Shown here in pieces: positions 33,470 through 43,729 of a stretch of DNA of 64,000 bases (its first letter is position 1; each line of letters opens with the position of its first letter). The stretch comes from Tulasnella sp. 424 (taxonomy: Eukaryota; Basidiomycota; Agaricomycetes; Cantharellales; Tulasnellaceae): the NCBI GenBank assembly GCA_019633425.1, contig WSUB01000003.1, forward strand, positions 623,480 to 687,479, in the 5' to 3' direction. Both the position numbers and the translations under genes were made by a program. The notes under the pieces were generated by a model. That model saw only the letters and a program-made list of their open reading frames with translations, did not search any database and was not told the DNA's origin.

Positions 33470-33964
33470 TAAAGTGCTACGGGCATTCAAAAAGGGACGA
33501 CGTCGGGAATACAATAAGCAGCCAATGATAGAGGGTGGCGAGGACCGAGTACATCCAGAATGCTATTGGCTGCTCGACCGATGAGTTATAAAGCAAAGCC
33601 ATGCCGCCGTGAGCGGATTACGATATTCAATTAGAATCCGGAGGGACGAAGAAATTTAAAGGTGTATACTAACACGATGGAATAGCCAATCGAATTGCTG
33701 TCGGGTAAATGAAGCTTCGATCATATATCGCGTGGACGAAAATTAAGACTTCGAAAAAAACAGGGTTAAAAGGTTAACGGAATCCTCCGGAGGAGCGCGC
33801 ACAGTTGTCGCGAAACAAGGACACGCAGAGAGCACCGGAACCAGCATCCTGGGACGTCCGAGCCCAGTTAACGTACCCAGCGAACAGCTGCACGAGATGG
33901 TTAGGAAGAACCAGATTTCGTAAATGAATACGGCCCCAGCCAAATGGGCCAGGGAACGAGCACT
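33470..33964. repeat. Array repeat, alpha-type fragment
   Basis: Starts abruptly after the duplicated flank, with GACGACGTCGGGAATACAATAAGC-like and AAAAGGTTAACGGAATCCTCCGG (33,768) segments. It lies 3' of psi-4 and resembles 18.4-18.9 kb most. Confidence 0.5.
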
Positions 33965-34300
33965 TACGGCGACAAGATCAAAACGTGCATTGAGGTGGTG
34001 TGCAGGATAGGCTGGAGGCGGAGGGCGGAGAGAGGCGACGGAGCTCGTAGGTTGTGCACCAGTCGACATCATCTCACGTTGGGAATCTAAGCAAGCGGAT
34101 AGGGCGATTTCTCCTTGGAGACTCAACCGCGCATTCTGGTTATTTTCCTAAGATATCTAAGCCAGGACTTTGATTTACTAGTTACGATTAAATACGACGT
34201 TTGGAAGTCCTCATCCCAATCCCCTCCTCGCTCTGCGGGAAAAATCCAAACATACGGTCATGGTTTAGCTGTAAACTACTACATCACAGGCTAGCAAGTA
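33965..34300 (-). pseudogene. Decayed array copy psi-4 (truncated)
   Basis: Encodes SVASLRPPPPAYPAHHLNARFDLV, then is cut off at 33,965: the Gly-rich spacer and second PPxY motif are deleted, and alpha sequence follows. The shared insert block (34,075-34,300) is present; the transmembrane exon is gone. Confidence 0.6.
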
Positions 34301-35150
34301 CCGTTAGAAAGGCTAGACGGTTCTCTAGGATGTGATTTGCACACTAGCCAAGGAACAGAAACCCCGCAACGCCCTGTCACTTCCCACTTTTCACCACGGT
34401 TCACCAGTACATTTATTTTCATGATGGCAGCCACGAGACTATCATTCGAACTTGTTTGAGTTGTATCATTAAGTATCTATCGGACAAAGAAACAGCCAAC
34501 GCGATTGAAATATGCAGCAATAAGTGGTGTTCTCCGCCGATGGTGGACGAGCGTTTGACGAGGAAATTGCTTACGAAACCCCTCGACGACGGCTCACCGG
34601 CGCGATTCTGGTGAATTAAACGGAAAAAGAGCGTCATTGAGGAACAGCACGAGGGAAGGAGCTAGGCATACAGCATTCGCGATTGGACGACATAGAGGAA
34701 TACATTAGGCGCCGGCAACGAATGATGGAGGGTGGAGAGGAGAGCGTCCAAGTAAACCCAGAAACCCTATTGGCTACTTTGATGATGAGTTCCAACTTGG
34801 TAAGGCCATGCAGCCGTGAGCGGATTACTATGTTTAATTTGGGGTCCGGAGGGGAGGGAGAAATTTAGGCACCCGGGCAGTCTGGCCGGCGGAGTAAACC
34901 ATCGAACTGCTTCCGAGTAAATGGAGCTTCGATCGGACATCGCGTGGACGAATTAGGGCTGAGAAAGAAGAAAAGTTAAAAAGTTAACGGAATTCTCCTG
35001 GAGACGGTCCACGGTTGGAGTGGAACAAGAGCAGGGCTGGGGGCACGCAGAGGACACCGGAGCCGGAATGCTGGGCCATCCACGATGGAGAAGAGAACCC
35101 CAATTAACGCACCCCCAAACACAGTTACACGATATGGGAAGGAACAATAG
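34300..35150. repeat. Array repeat, solo alpha-type block
   Basis: Carries TTCACCAGTACATTTATTTTC (34,400), GCCAACGCGATTGAAATATG, GGAGGGTGGAGAGGAG and AAAAAGTTAACGGAATTCTCC segments. No array gene adjoins it on its right, so a gene was lost by deletion at the junction with the H/J-type block. Confidence 0.55.
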
Positions 35151-36120
35151 AGAGAGAGGTGTACACATCCAAATACTCCCTCCATTAGACAGCTCCCGAC
35201 AAGCGCAGGTCCAAATAGTCTTTGAGCATACCCATATCGCCCAAGTTATGCCAATTCCGAAGCAAAGATATTACGGCAGAAGGATCTTCTCCCGTCTTCG
35301 AGCGAGGAATGTCGTCAGCGGTCAGCAAAGCTTCTATTTTCCGGACGCCTGTTTCCCCACTTCAAGTCCAATGCTCATGCCCAGCTCTATGGGTCCGAGG
35401 CTCAGAAGATGAAGAGCGCCGTACCTCAGCCACTCGTATATCAAGTGGCCCGAGAATGAGGGAATGGTTGACGGAAAGTGGAGAAGTGATTCGTTCGAGC
35501 GCGTTTCCAACATTGACCGATAAGATACCTAACGACCCGAAGACTCGCCACTGCCTAGCCCGGAACAGAAGAGCCTGGACTAAATCTCTTTATTGAGGCT
35601 CATAGCATACTTACTCTCGCCGACAGGCAACCAGTATCAACTCTTTGTAGCCACTCAACCTATGATCTACCGTATGTACCAAGCACGACCACATAGAGCA
35701 GTTGAGAAACGAGACCACCAAGCGTACAGCATGTGCGATTAATAGCGTGGAAGGCTATATATAGAGATAATGGAGAGAGGGAGGGTGGAATATCAGAGTG
35801 TCCAGGCATCCGATTAGTTGCTCCGTTGATGGGTCTCGATGGGGATTTAAAGCGAAAGCTTTCTTCCGCTTCCGGTCAGACGGAAGCAGCAGAAGTGTGA
35901 AGTGAGAGAAGCGAGCAAGAAGAAAAGTGCAGGTATAAACAAAGTCTGTTTTATGCATAACCTTGAAGAACATAATGGTGACGGTTATGATGGAATTGTG
36001 GTGGGTTATTGACGCAACGGTGTGGAAATGACGCAATTCTCGCTGATCTAGGAGGTTAGCCATGAGCATCACGTACACAAAGCAAGTAGGGGGCAGACAA
36101 AATACAACTTGTGTGGGGTA
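35150..36120. repeat. H/J-type 3' flank without a gene
   Basis: Aligns with 29.2-30.1 kb over about 0.9 kb, but the expected subtype-H gene is absent. This is a truncated remnant of a third H/J unit. Confidence 0.5.
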
Positions 36121-36600
36121 GGGGGGGTCGGTGGGCACGGCAATACAGCCAGTCAATGCGCAAAATTTAGCTAGACCGGGAGAGTGAAGACCGGGAGAGT
36201 GAATTCCTCGACGTTAAATATGATGGCATTGAGTTTGGATGCCAGTGCTAGTATGCATACATGGGGGAGGGTGGGAGACACCAAGAGGAAGCCCAGCAAG
36301 TGCTGAGAACTAAGGTTTTTCCTCGGGCTCCAGGATATGGGCCATTCGAATGACCAGTAGATAAGTTGAGCCTCGATGAGGGGAAGAGGAGGTTGGGAGC
36401 TTGGCTAGGGGAAGGTGTGTGCAAATGTGTAACGTTAGTTAATGCTCTCTACTGTTAGAAGTGTGGATCATATCCTCATGCACTGAGAAGTTCTAAGACG
36501 ATGAATCACAAACTTCGGGTCGAAATGTATAACGCGACCCCTGAGTACCAGTGCCGCTTAATCGCAGCTCATAACCATTGAAGACACAGTTATATTCATA
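36121..36600. other. Gamma-like flank block
   Basis: Segments near 36,205-36,265 and 36,290 resemble 21.7-22.1 kb (a TTTGGATGCCAGTGCTAGTATGC-like stretch, GAGGAAGCCCAGCAAGTGCTGAGAAC). No gene is seen. Confidence 0.35.
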
Positions 36601-37533
36601 CGGGACATCGGGCCAGCCGTGCCTTCAGCCTCGTGTTATTCATGTGCGGTACAGATACATGCAAGTAAACCGAAGGGAAAGCAGCATACAATATGTTCAT
36701 GTTTGCAAAAGTGAGACGAGGAATGAGACAGCGAGATGGAGAGACCTATGCATGCAGTATGGGCAAATGGACAAGACAAGGGTATAATGAAGAATAAATG
36801 GTGGAGGGTGGAGAGGATAGCGTAAGAATGCATCTATAAATCCCACTAATTGCTTGGCAGATGAGTGACTTGAGTCCCGTTGCTGGACAATGCTGCAGTG
36901 GGCAGAACGCCCTCCCAGGGCTGGTTAAGGAAGACGAGGGGATTGTAGGAGAGGGAAAGAGAACGTGAAAGTCAGGAGGAAGAAGTCATGGCCAATTGGA
37001 CTTTTTGACAGAAGGCTGGATAGACAGACAATGGTGAAGAGCTTTGGTGTTCGGGCCGGCGAGACAGTGACAGCGGAGTGATGCGCGAATAGCGATCGGC
37101 GACGAGTTGTTTTTTTTCTTTTTTTTGAGGTGGGAGGTCTATCATCACCATCACGTTAGCAAGGGTAACAAATGGGAGATTCGAGGAGGGGCTGATGGGC
37201 CTTGGCCCGGGGAGATGTGAAGGTTTGCAGCCTCCACCCGAGGTGCGGCCTGGATATGCGGCGGCACGGTGGGAGGGGGATGCTGGGGCACGAGGACGAA
37301 AGAGCCAGAATCAACAGCCCTCGAGTCCCGAAAGGATGGCTCGCCGTTGACCCAGAATGCTGGATGAGAACCAACTAACTTGTCCGGGGGGCCAACGTTA
37401 CGCAAAAGGGGAAAGGTCAGGCACAACAAGGGGTGGGGGGGGGGGACCCGGTGCACCAAACGAGGATTGGAGAGGGATTTTTGGGGAGGGGGGGGGAGAA
37501 GAAGTTTTAAAGAGATTAAGAGCTTACATAATT
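36600..37533. repeat. Array repeat, beta-type 3' flank of member I
   Basis: Aligns with 22.4-23.1 kb: GAAAGCAGCATACAATATG, GGTGGAGGGTGGAGAGG (36,800), GAAGAAGTCATGGCCAATTGG and a G-rich tract near 37,430-37,495 occur in the same order. Confidence 0.55.
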
Positions 37534-38110
37534 TCAAAGGGATTGGTTACTCCCGTCGGCATTGGCGCTGTTATATGAGGGCGGAAGGGGGACTGGCACC
37601 ATGTCGACAGCATCCCCAGTGTTGCTGATGTTGCCATAACCGTGGACAACGCCATCAAACTGTGCATCGAGGTGGTGTGCTAGGTAAGCTGGAGAGGGGT
37701 CACGGAGAGAGGCGACCGAGTGCACCGGGTGTAGGTGGTGGTGGACTTGTGGGCGAGCACCCTCCTGCCGATGGTTCGCTTGTTGGCCAGGAACCCCTAT
37801 GTCGCAGACCAGCATCATCAGAACAATCAACAGTGAAGGTCACCAAGGCCATCAGATGAGTAGTACCTGAGAGGGGGACAAGGTCGACGGTAGCGTTGAG
37901 CCGGCGTTGATCGCGAGGAACTGGCACGTTTTGGGATGTGCAGTGGGGCGAAACGGCACAGGCGCCAACCATCCCGGCAACCATGAGAGGAATGACAATC
38001 GCTGAGGAATTCGAGATTAGACCAGCCACAAGCGAGGGGATGGTACAGACGGATGCGAGGGAGGACACACCAGCAATAGCAGCGGCAGCTGTCTGCAGGT
38101 TGTCTCCCAT
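37534..38110 (-). CDS. Array member I: single-pass protein, first PPxY motif altered
   Basis: Three exons (38110-38071, 38001-37867, 37796-37534) give 145 residues. Exon 1 is MGDNLQTAAAAIA; the helix is AIVIPLMVAGMVGACAV, then SPHCTSQNVPVPRDQRRLN. Both introns are phase 1. The first motif reads DPSPAYLAHHLD, so the PPxY core is lost at its first proline position (SPAY), while the second (LPPSYNSANADG) is intact. A GTAAGCTC donor follows the stop by about 6 bases. It is the duplicate of member F and differs in many codons, so this is an old duplication with the frame maintained. Confidence 0.72.
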
Positions 38111-39520
38111 ACTTGGATTTTGATGGAGGGAGGCAATGTTGGAAGGTTTGAGTAGGATAGTGACGAAGGGCGAGGGGAGTAGGAGGTTTCTACGCCGAGT
38201 GACCAACTCCTTTTGTAGGACGTACTTTGGGGAGTGGAGGGGGGACGAGCGAAGGGGAAGGGCGACAAGATGTGGGTGAGAAGCGGAAAAGGTAGATTGT
38301 CGAATTGGGAATAGACCAGGATATCCAGTAATATGGCTCAGGATATCCAGTAGTCTGGCTCAGACCGCATCGGCAGAAATTTCGATGGTGCGGAGGATGT
38401 GGAAGGAACCCTCGTGAGACGGATATTACAATCCGCGCCGCCGACGAAAATGGAAACTGGTGGCAATGGCCCGGCTGACTGGTGGGTAATATTGCGATGC
38501 TACTGGCCGTACATTGGGTTTCCCATTGCCAGTGGCCATTGTAGTTAGCCTACGGGCGGGGTCGCTTGCAGTCGTTGAATTGCATGTTGGAGCGCGTGTG
38601 CTAGCTGAGTTGGTTGGATCAGGCCGAGTGCGTGCAAGGCGCGAGTTGATTCTAGAGAAGGAAACAACGGAGGGAGCTGGGTTGTAGCTCAAAACTCCAG
38701 TCCAGCAAAGGCGGTTTGCTGTGCCGCAGGTGTGTGGCCATTTGGAGGGCGGTCGTTAGAGAAATCGAAGACGGGGAGAGGGTTGGGAACCTGACTGGGG
38801 GCAGCGTCGTGCCCACGAATGAGTTGGGCCCCTTTTATCGCCGGCGAGGTGTACTTGTGTGTAGCAAAGGTCGTTCTTCCCAAGTTCGCTCGGGGCGTGT
38901 TGCAGATACCGCCAACGGCGAGACTATGCTACTCAACCCCATCTAATAACCGCACAAGACAAACCTGTGGTTAATAACCCATGTGAGTTTGCTGAGCTAT
39001 GACCTCATGTTACTCCCGTTTGGCCCTGGCCTAACGGGGTTTTCATGAAGCCAACTCACCAACACTCTGGTTCCGGAGCCTCGCAGAATGCGGATCTGCA
39101 AGCAATTGAGAAGGGGGCGGTACACAATCTAGCCCTTGACCACCCAGACCTCCGCAGACAATCGAAGACCTAGGAGATGCCATGAGGAATGGGCGTGGCC
39201 ATTTCGTCAGCTGAGAAGAACAAATACGAGGGCGTGAAAAAACGCTTACTTTTTTAGGTGACGTTCTTTAGAGACCCAAGTACTGTTCCGCTTTCCGCGC
39301 CGTTGGTTCGTTCGTCACCTTGAATCTGAAATCTCGCCGGAGTGCGGGGAAGAAATAAAACGCTATGCTCTTTGGGGTTGAGCCCGAGACTCTATCGCGG
39401 TCAGTGGTGAAAATCAAGTCAGTCATGGCGTGATTGCGATGCCGACTGAGGACTTGTGACCTCGCTCCGCTGGCAGATTTAGGGACAGCCAAGATGTCAT
39501 TATTTTAAACCGGTTTCGGC
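38111..39520. other. 5' flank of member I
   Basis: Homologous to 23.7-24.95 kb. A CTACAAAAGG element lies about 105 bases before the start. The later part contains an AACGGGGTTTTCATG segment (near 39,034) matching 24,353. No intact gene is seen. Confidence 0.4.
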
Positions 39521-40590
39521 CATGATTCAGTATTTCTCCAAGAAGGTCATGGCCAGTGCGGCAGGAATGTCGGGGGTGGGGGCAACGTTCTGCGGACGGT
39601 GACGGAGCAATTTGAACGCAATTACCGAGTCGAAAGGGATCTAGGTGGTCGTCATTGGTCTGTGCTCTGACGATGCGGAGAGAGCCAATAGAGGAATGGT
39701 GGAAGATGGGTATTATAGAAGAGCGGATGGTGGAGGAAGGCTTGACAGGGGAAATCTTTGTTTGCGAAAGCCCCCGCACGCGGCGGGTGGAATGTCGGAC
39801 CTTTGCCCCCCCTCCCCCAACTGGGCTGCCTCCCGCAGGGATCATAGAGCTGACATCTACGTATAGACCTTACATAGCCTGCTGTACCTGCTACATGGAG
39901 AGTGAACGGAAAACAACACCTATCGTCCTTGCGGACGTGAGGTGGAGGGCGTATGCGCATGCACCAAATATGCATGGACGAAGCGACAGAGAGACAGAAT
40001 TCAGAAACCGGACATACATACAGCAAGTGCACATACACCAAACCAAAGATGTGATAGAAATAAATGGTGGAAGATAGAGATGAAAGCGTAGGGGTGAGCT
40101 CCAGTCTCGAACACCCATTTAGCTGTCTGAGTCCCAAGAAGCGATGCAGGTGTGAGGGACCGCCTTCGGAACCCATCAAGGGGAAAATAAGGATGCTACG
40201 GGATAGCAAAAAAAAGGAAATGAAGCCGGAAAGAGAATTTGCACTCGACGAATAAGACCGGACGGAGAAAGGTGCAGGATATTGGAGTGTGGTGGGAAGG
40301 GGCGGACATGACGCCTTGTTGGGGTATTTACAGTAAGATGCTTCCAATGAGCTGGTTTTCGGGGCAACAGAGAAAGTGGAATAGACTGCAAGGTACTAAG
40401 ATAACTCTAACGGACTTGTCTTGTTATCCGAGACACGAAGTGGGACCGGCACTTGCGGCTGTAGGGGACGTTGGATCCAGAGTGCCGGATCCAATGGTCA
40501 AAGGAGCCGGAGGAGGGGTTCAGAGGCAGCCAAAATGGGGTAAGTAAAGAGAAAGGACCTGCAAGCATGGACAACAGAGTCAAGGGGGTT
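39520..40590. repeat. Array repeat, beta-type block 3' of psi-5
   Basis: Matches 24.95-25.77 kb segment by segment, plus an extra stretch around 39,770-39,900. It supports the large F-to-H / I-to-J duplication. Confidence 0.6.
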
Positions 40591-41343
40591 GGTCGTCCCC
40601 ATTAGTGTCGGCAGTGCTTCGCGGTGGGTGAACTCGCAAAACAAGTACTTAAGTGCACTGCCTGCAGAGTTGCCCATGATGTCATAGAGTATCGAGGTGC
40701 AAGGTAGCCGGCGTGGGTGGCAGAGAGAGGCGACGGAGCTCGTAGACGCAAGTCGTGCATTGGTCCACGACGTCCTCTCATGTTGGGAATCTGGGAGGCA
40801 AGGAGATGGGGATAGGGCAATTTCTCCTTGGAGAATCGACCCCGTGTTTTACTTATTTCCGTAAGGAGTATCCATTTATTGGCATATATAAGGACTCTGA
40901 TTTACTGATTACGCTAGATACACTGTCCAGAAGTCCCCAATACAATCCCCCTCGGGGCGACGACCCCATCGCTCTGCAAGAAAAATACGAACATCCGGTC
41001 ATGGTTCGGTTGCCGGAAGCGAACCGCTACGTCACAGGCCAGCACTGTAGGAGAACTTAGACGGACGGCGGTGACCACGGCTGCAGAGGGATACCCACAT
41101 GAGAGAGGGACAAGGTTGAGGGAGGGGTTTCCCTGAGGGTGTCGATCGGGGAGGAACCATGTTCTGCATGCAACCTCTGTAATGCGCTTCGAAGAGAGCG
41201 AGAGTTTCAACCATGCTGGCACGACGAGAAGAACGGCGATCGCCATGAGACTCAAGATGATACCAGCGCCAGGTGAAGGTGTGGAGAGTAAGGGGGAGGG
41301 GGCGGAGGTTGCACCAGCAAATGTTAGCGGGTTTGTGCTCCAT
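40590..41343 (-). pseudogene. Decayed array copy psi-5
   Basis: Exon 1 is shortened and out of phase (MEHKPANIC, 29 bases to its donor). The exon 2 acceptor is lost (TG for AG) and the exon 2 donor is mutated (CTCATGTGG for CTCAGGTAG). A PPxY relic with PAYL changed to GYLAP lies near 40,710, and the shared insert block is at 40,785-41,020. A 177-codon read-through frame spans part of it but lacks the PPxY tail. Confidence 0.6.
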
Positions 41344-42000
41344 TTCGGATTGACAGGCGGGTTCGAAAGGGGCAACGTGAAAGCGACGTCGCAAAGTTTT
41401 GGAAAGAAGGCTAAAGGGGATTGAGGTGACAAAGATCTAAATATCAAGCGCCCCGCCTCTTTGGGCTCCAGATTCGAAGTGGGGGGGGGGGGGGGGTGGG
41501 GGTGTGTTAAGGCGAAGGAGCGAGGAAATAATATGTGCTAACCATGCCAGTCTGGTCTCTACCTTCACCTTCCTGTGTGTCCTCGCCCGGCCGAGAGTGT
41601 GTGTCTGGGTGACTTGGATCGTCGATGCCTAATCGGTGTGCCTTGCCATGGGGTTTGGATGCCAGTGCGGTGGGGGCAAGGAGGGAGGAGGATGGAGGCG
41701 AATATTTGGTGGCGACTCTAGGAGGCAGCTAGCAGGAGCTGGTACTAAGCCCGAGGATGTCGTCCAGTCGAACTACAGGCTCTGGAATTTTCAAAGGACC
41801 AATAGATTAGTTGAGAACTAGGAGGAGGGAGACGGGGAGGTTGGAAGCTTGACTGGGGGAGCTGGGTCTGGACCGTGCGGTACTGCGACAACCCGGACTT
41901 CATGGAATGGTCCCAACACGTTTTGCAATGAATGAGGGGCGTCACGGTCTGGATCGGGCAGGTCCATCTATCGATGCGCTCGGTGCCATTATGTGATTGC
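41344..42000. other. 5' flank of psi-5; G tract
   Basis: A run of G broken by one T lies at about 41,479-41,503. A gamma-like segment lies near 41,600-41,680. No gene is seen. Confidence 0.4.
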
Positions 42001-43136
42001 CAGTTGACATTCAAGTTGAAAGGGAGCGACAGGTCATAGGCGAAGGGGGGGGGGGGCGCGCATGCCGGGACACCACTCATTGGACGTCTCGGAAGCTACC
42101 GCAACAACGAAACACGGATATTAGGCAAACCTCCCTTTTTCTGGAGATGAATAGAGCCACACTGTTCATGGCTCATATATCAAGCCACCCGAGAATGAGG
42201 TCATCTTTGGTTGGTTGGTGAAGAACTTCTTGTTCAAGCGACGATTTCAGTGCTGACCAACAGGAAACCCCACTACACCCAGAATCGCCGCTGCCCAGCC
42301 CGAAAGAGCCTGCCCTCTCGACTGCGGTTCCGTAGTATGTTTACCCTCACCTGTGAGGGACTAATACCATTTTGTAGCGACTTGACATATGATCTACTAC
42401 TTGTACCAAGCACGACCAACATAGAGCATTAGAGAAACGAAACCACCAAGCATACAACAGGTGCAACTAATAACGCGGAAAGGTTATATATAGAAATAAT
42501 GGAGGGGGGGAGGGTAGAATATCAGGGTGTCCAGACGTCCGATTAGTCGCTCCGTTGATGGGTCTCGAATGGGATTCAAAGCGAAAGGCTTGCTCCGATT
42601 CCCGTCAGACGGAAGCAGCAGGAGCGTAAAGTTAAAGAAGCGAAGCAAAGTGGAGGCATATACAAAGTCTGTTTTATGCATGGCCCTGAAGAACAGAATT
42701 GCGACGGTTAGATGGAATTGTGGTGGGTTATTGACGCGACGGTGGGGAAGTGGCGCAATTCCCGGCTATGAAAACCTATGAGTGAAGGAGGTTAGCCATA
42801 GACATCACGTGCACAAAGCAAGTGGGCACGGTAATACAGCGTATGTGCCCTTTTGTTTCTCAGTCCTGCTGCGAACGTGCCGCGTAGACAGGGTACGTGT
42901 TCCGGAGGGACAAGACCGCACCATGGACGAGGAGGGCAGATTACTCGGGCAATGAAGATGTGCCGGGTGAAGAGAGAGGTGAAAGGGGGGTACTGCAGCG
43001 TTTGGAGGAAAGAATGCAGCTTGGTTCGCCCTCCAGGCGTTGTGACCCCACGATACATGAAGAAGGGGCAGAGCAGGGGGAGGCCAGGTACTGGAGGAAG
43101 GAAGCAGATCGAATGCAAACAATGCTTACTTGGACG
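42000..43136. repeat. H/J-type 3' flank of copy J
   Basis: Third version of the block seen at 29.2 and 35.15 kb: GGTTATATATAGAAATAATGGAG (42,481), GTCCGATTAGTCGCTCCGTT and CGTCAGACGGAAGCAGCAGG segments are shared. Confidence 0.55.
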
Positions 43137-43729
43137 TTACGGAGACTGCTGAGTTTCGTCCGGTTCGACCGTATACGAGGGGGGGCGAGGTGCAGGGACG
43201 ATGGCGACGCTCATTCCTGCAGAGGTTCCAACATTGCCATAGCCATAAACGTGCCCGCTGTACTGTCTATCAGCAGTATGGGAGCCATACGCTGGGGGAG
43301 GGGAGGCGATGGAGGTGACGGAATATGAGGAATCGAGGTGGTGTGGGTGGTTAACGTGCATCGGGAGCCCGGGGTCCCCCATCGGTGCCAGATGAACGCG
43401 AGTCCCTATACCTGAGATGACACCAAGCAAGCGTGGTATATCATGAGAGATAGTGGATGGTAGCAACAAGTAGTGATGGCGCCGGAAGTCAGCTTACTTG
43501 GAGGGACGATGCTGACGCCAAAGTTGCGACGGTATGCGGCGATGGACTGGGGATGAAGTCGGGGAACAGGCTGCGCAGCCGGACCAGTGCAGCTACTACA
43601 AACAGAAAGACGATCACTAGGAAATTTAACGTTAGACTGGTGGATTCCGACAACTGGAGCGAGGTGAAGACACTGAAGAGGAGGGTACATACATGCAGCT
43701 GCAACCGCTTTGTTGATTTCACCCTGCAT
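43137..43729 (-). pseudogene. Array copy J: duplicate of member H with a 1-base deletion
   Basis: Exons align with member H (43729-43693, 43616-43498, 43411-43137), with the same donors and acceptors. Exon 2 is 119 bases instead of 120: one base is missing from the CCCC run after LFPDFIP (near 43,543-43,547), so the basic juxtamembrane segment and the PPPAY/PPSY tail fall out of frame. Both PPxY motifs and the stop-proximal donor are otherwise preserved. The rest of the copy is undamaged, so it is either a very young pseudogene or a homopolymer sequence error. Confidence 0.6.

Noticed and set aside
40914..41447. 177-codon minus-strand frame over psi-5
   Set aside because: It reads through lost splice sites and lacks the PPxY tail; the copy is decayed.
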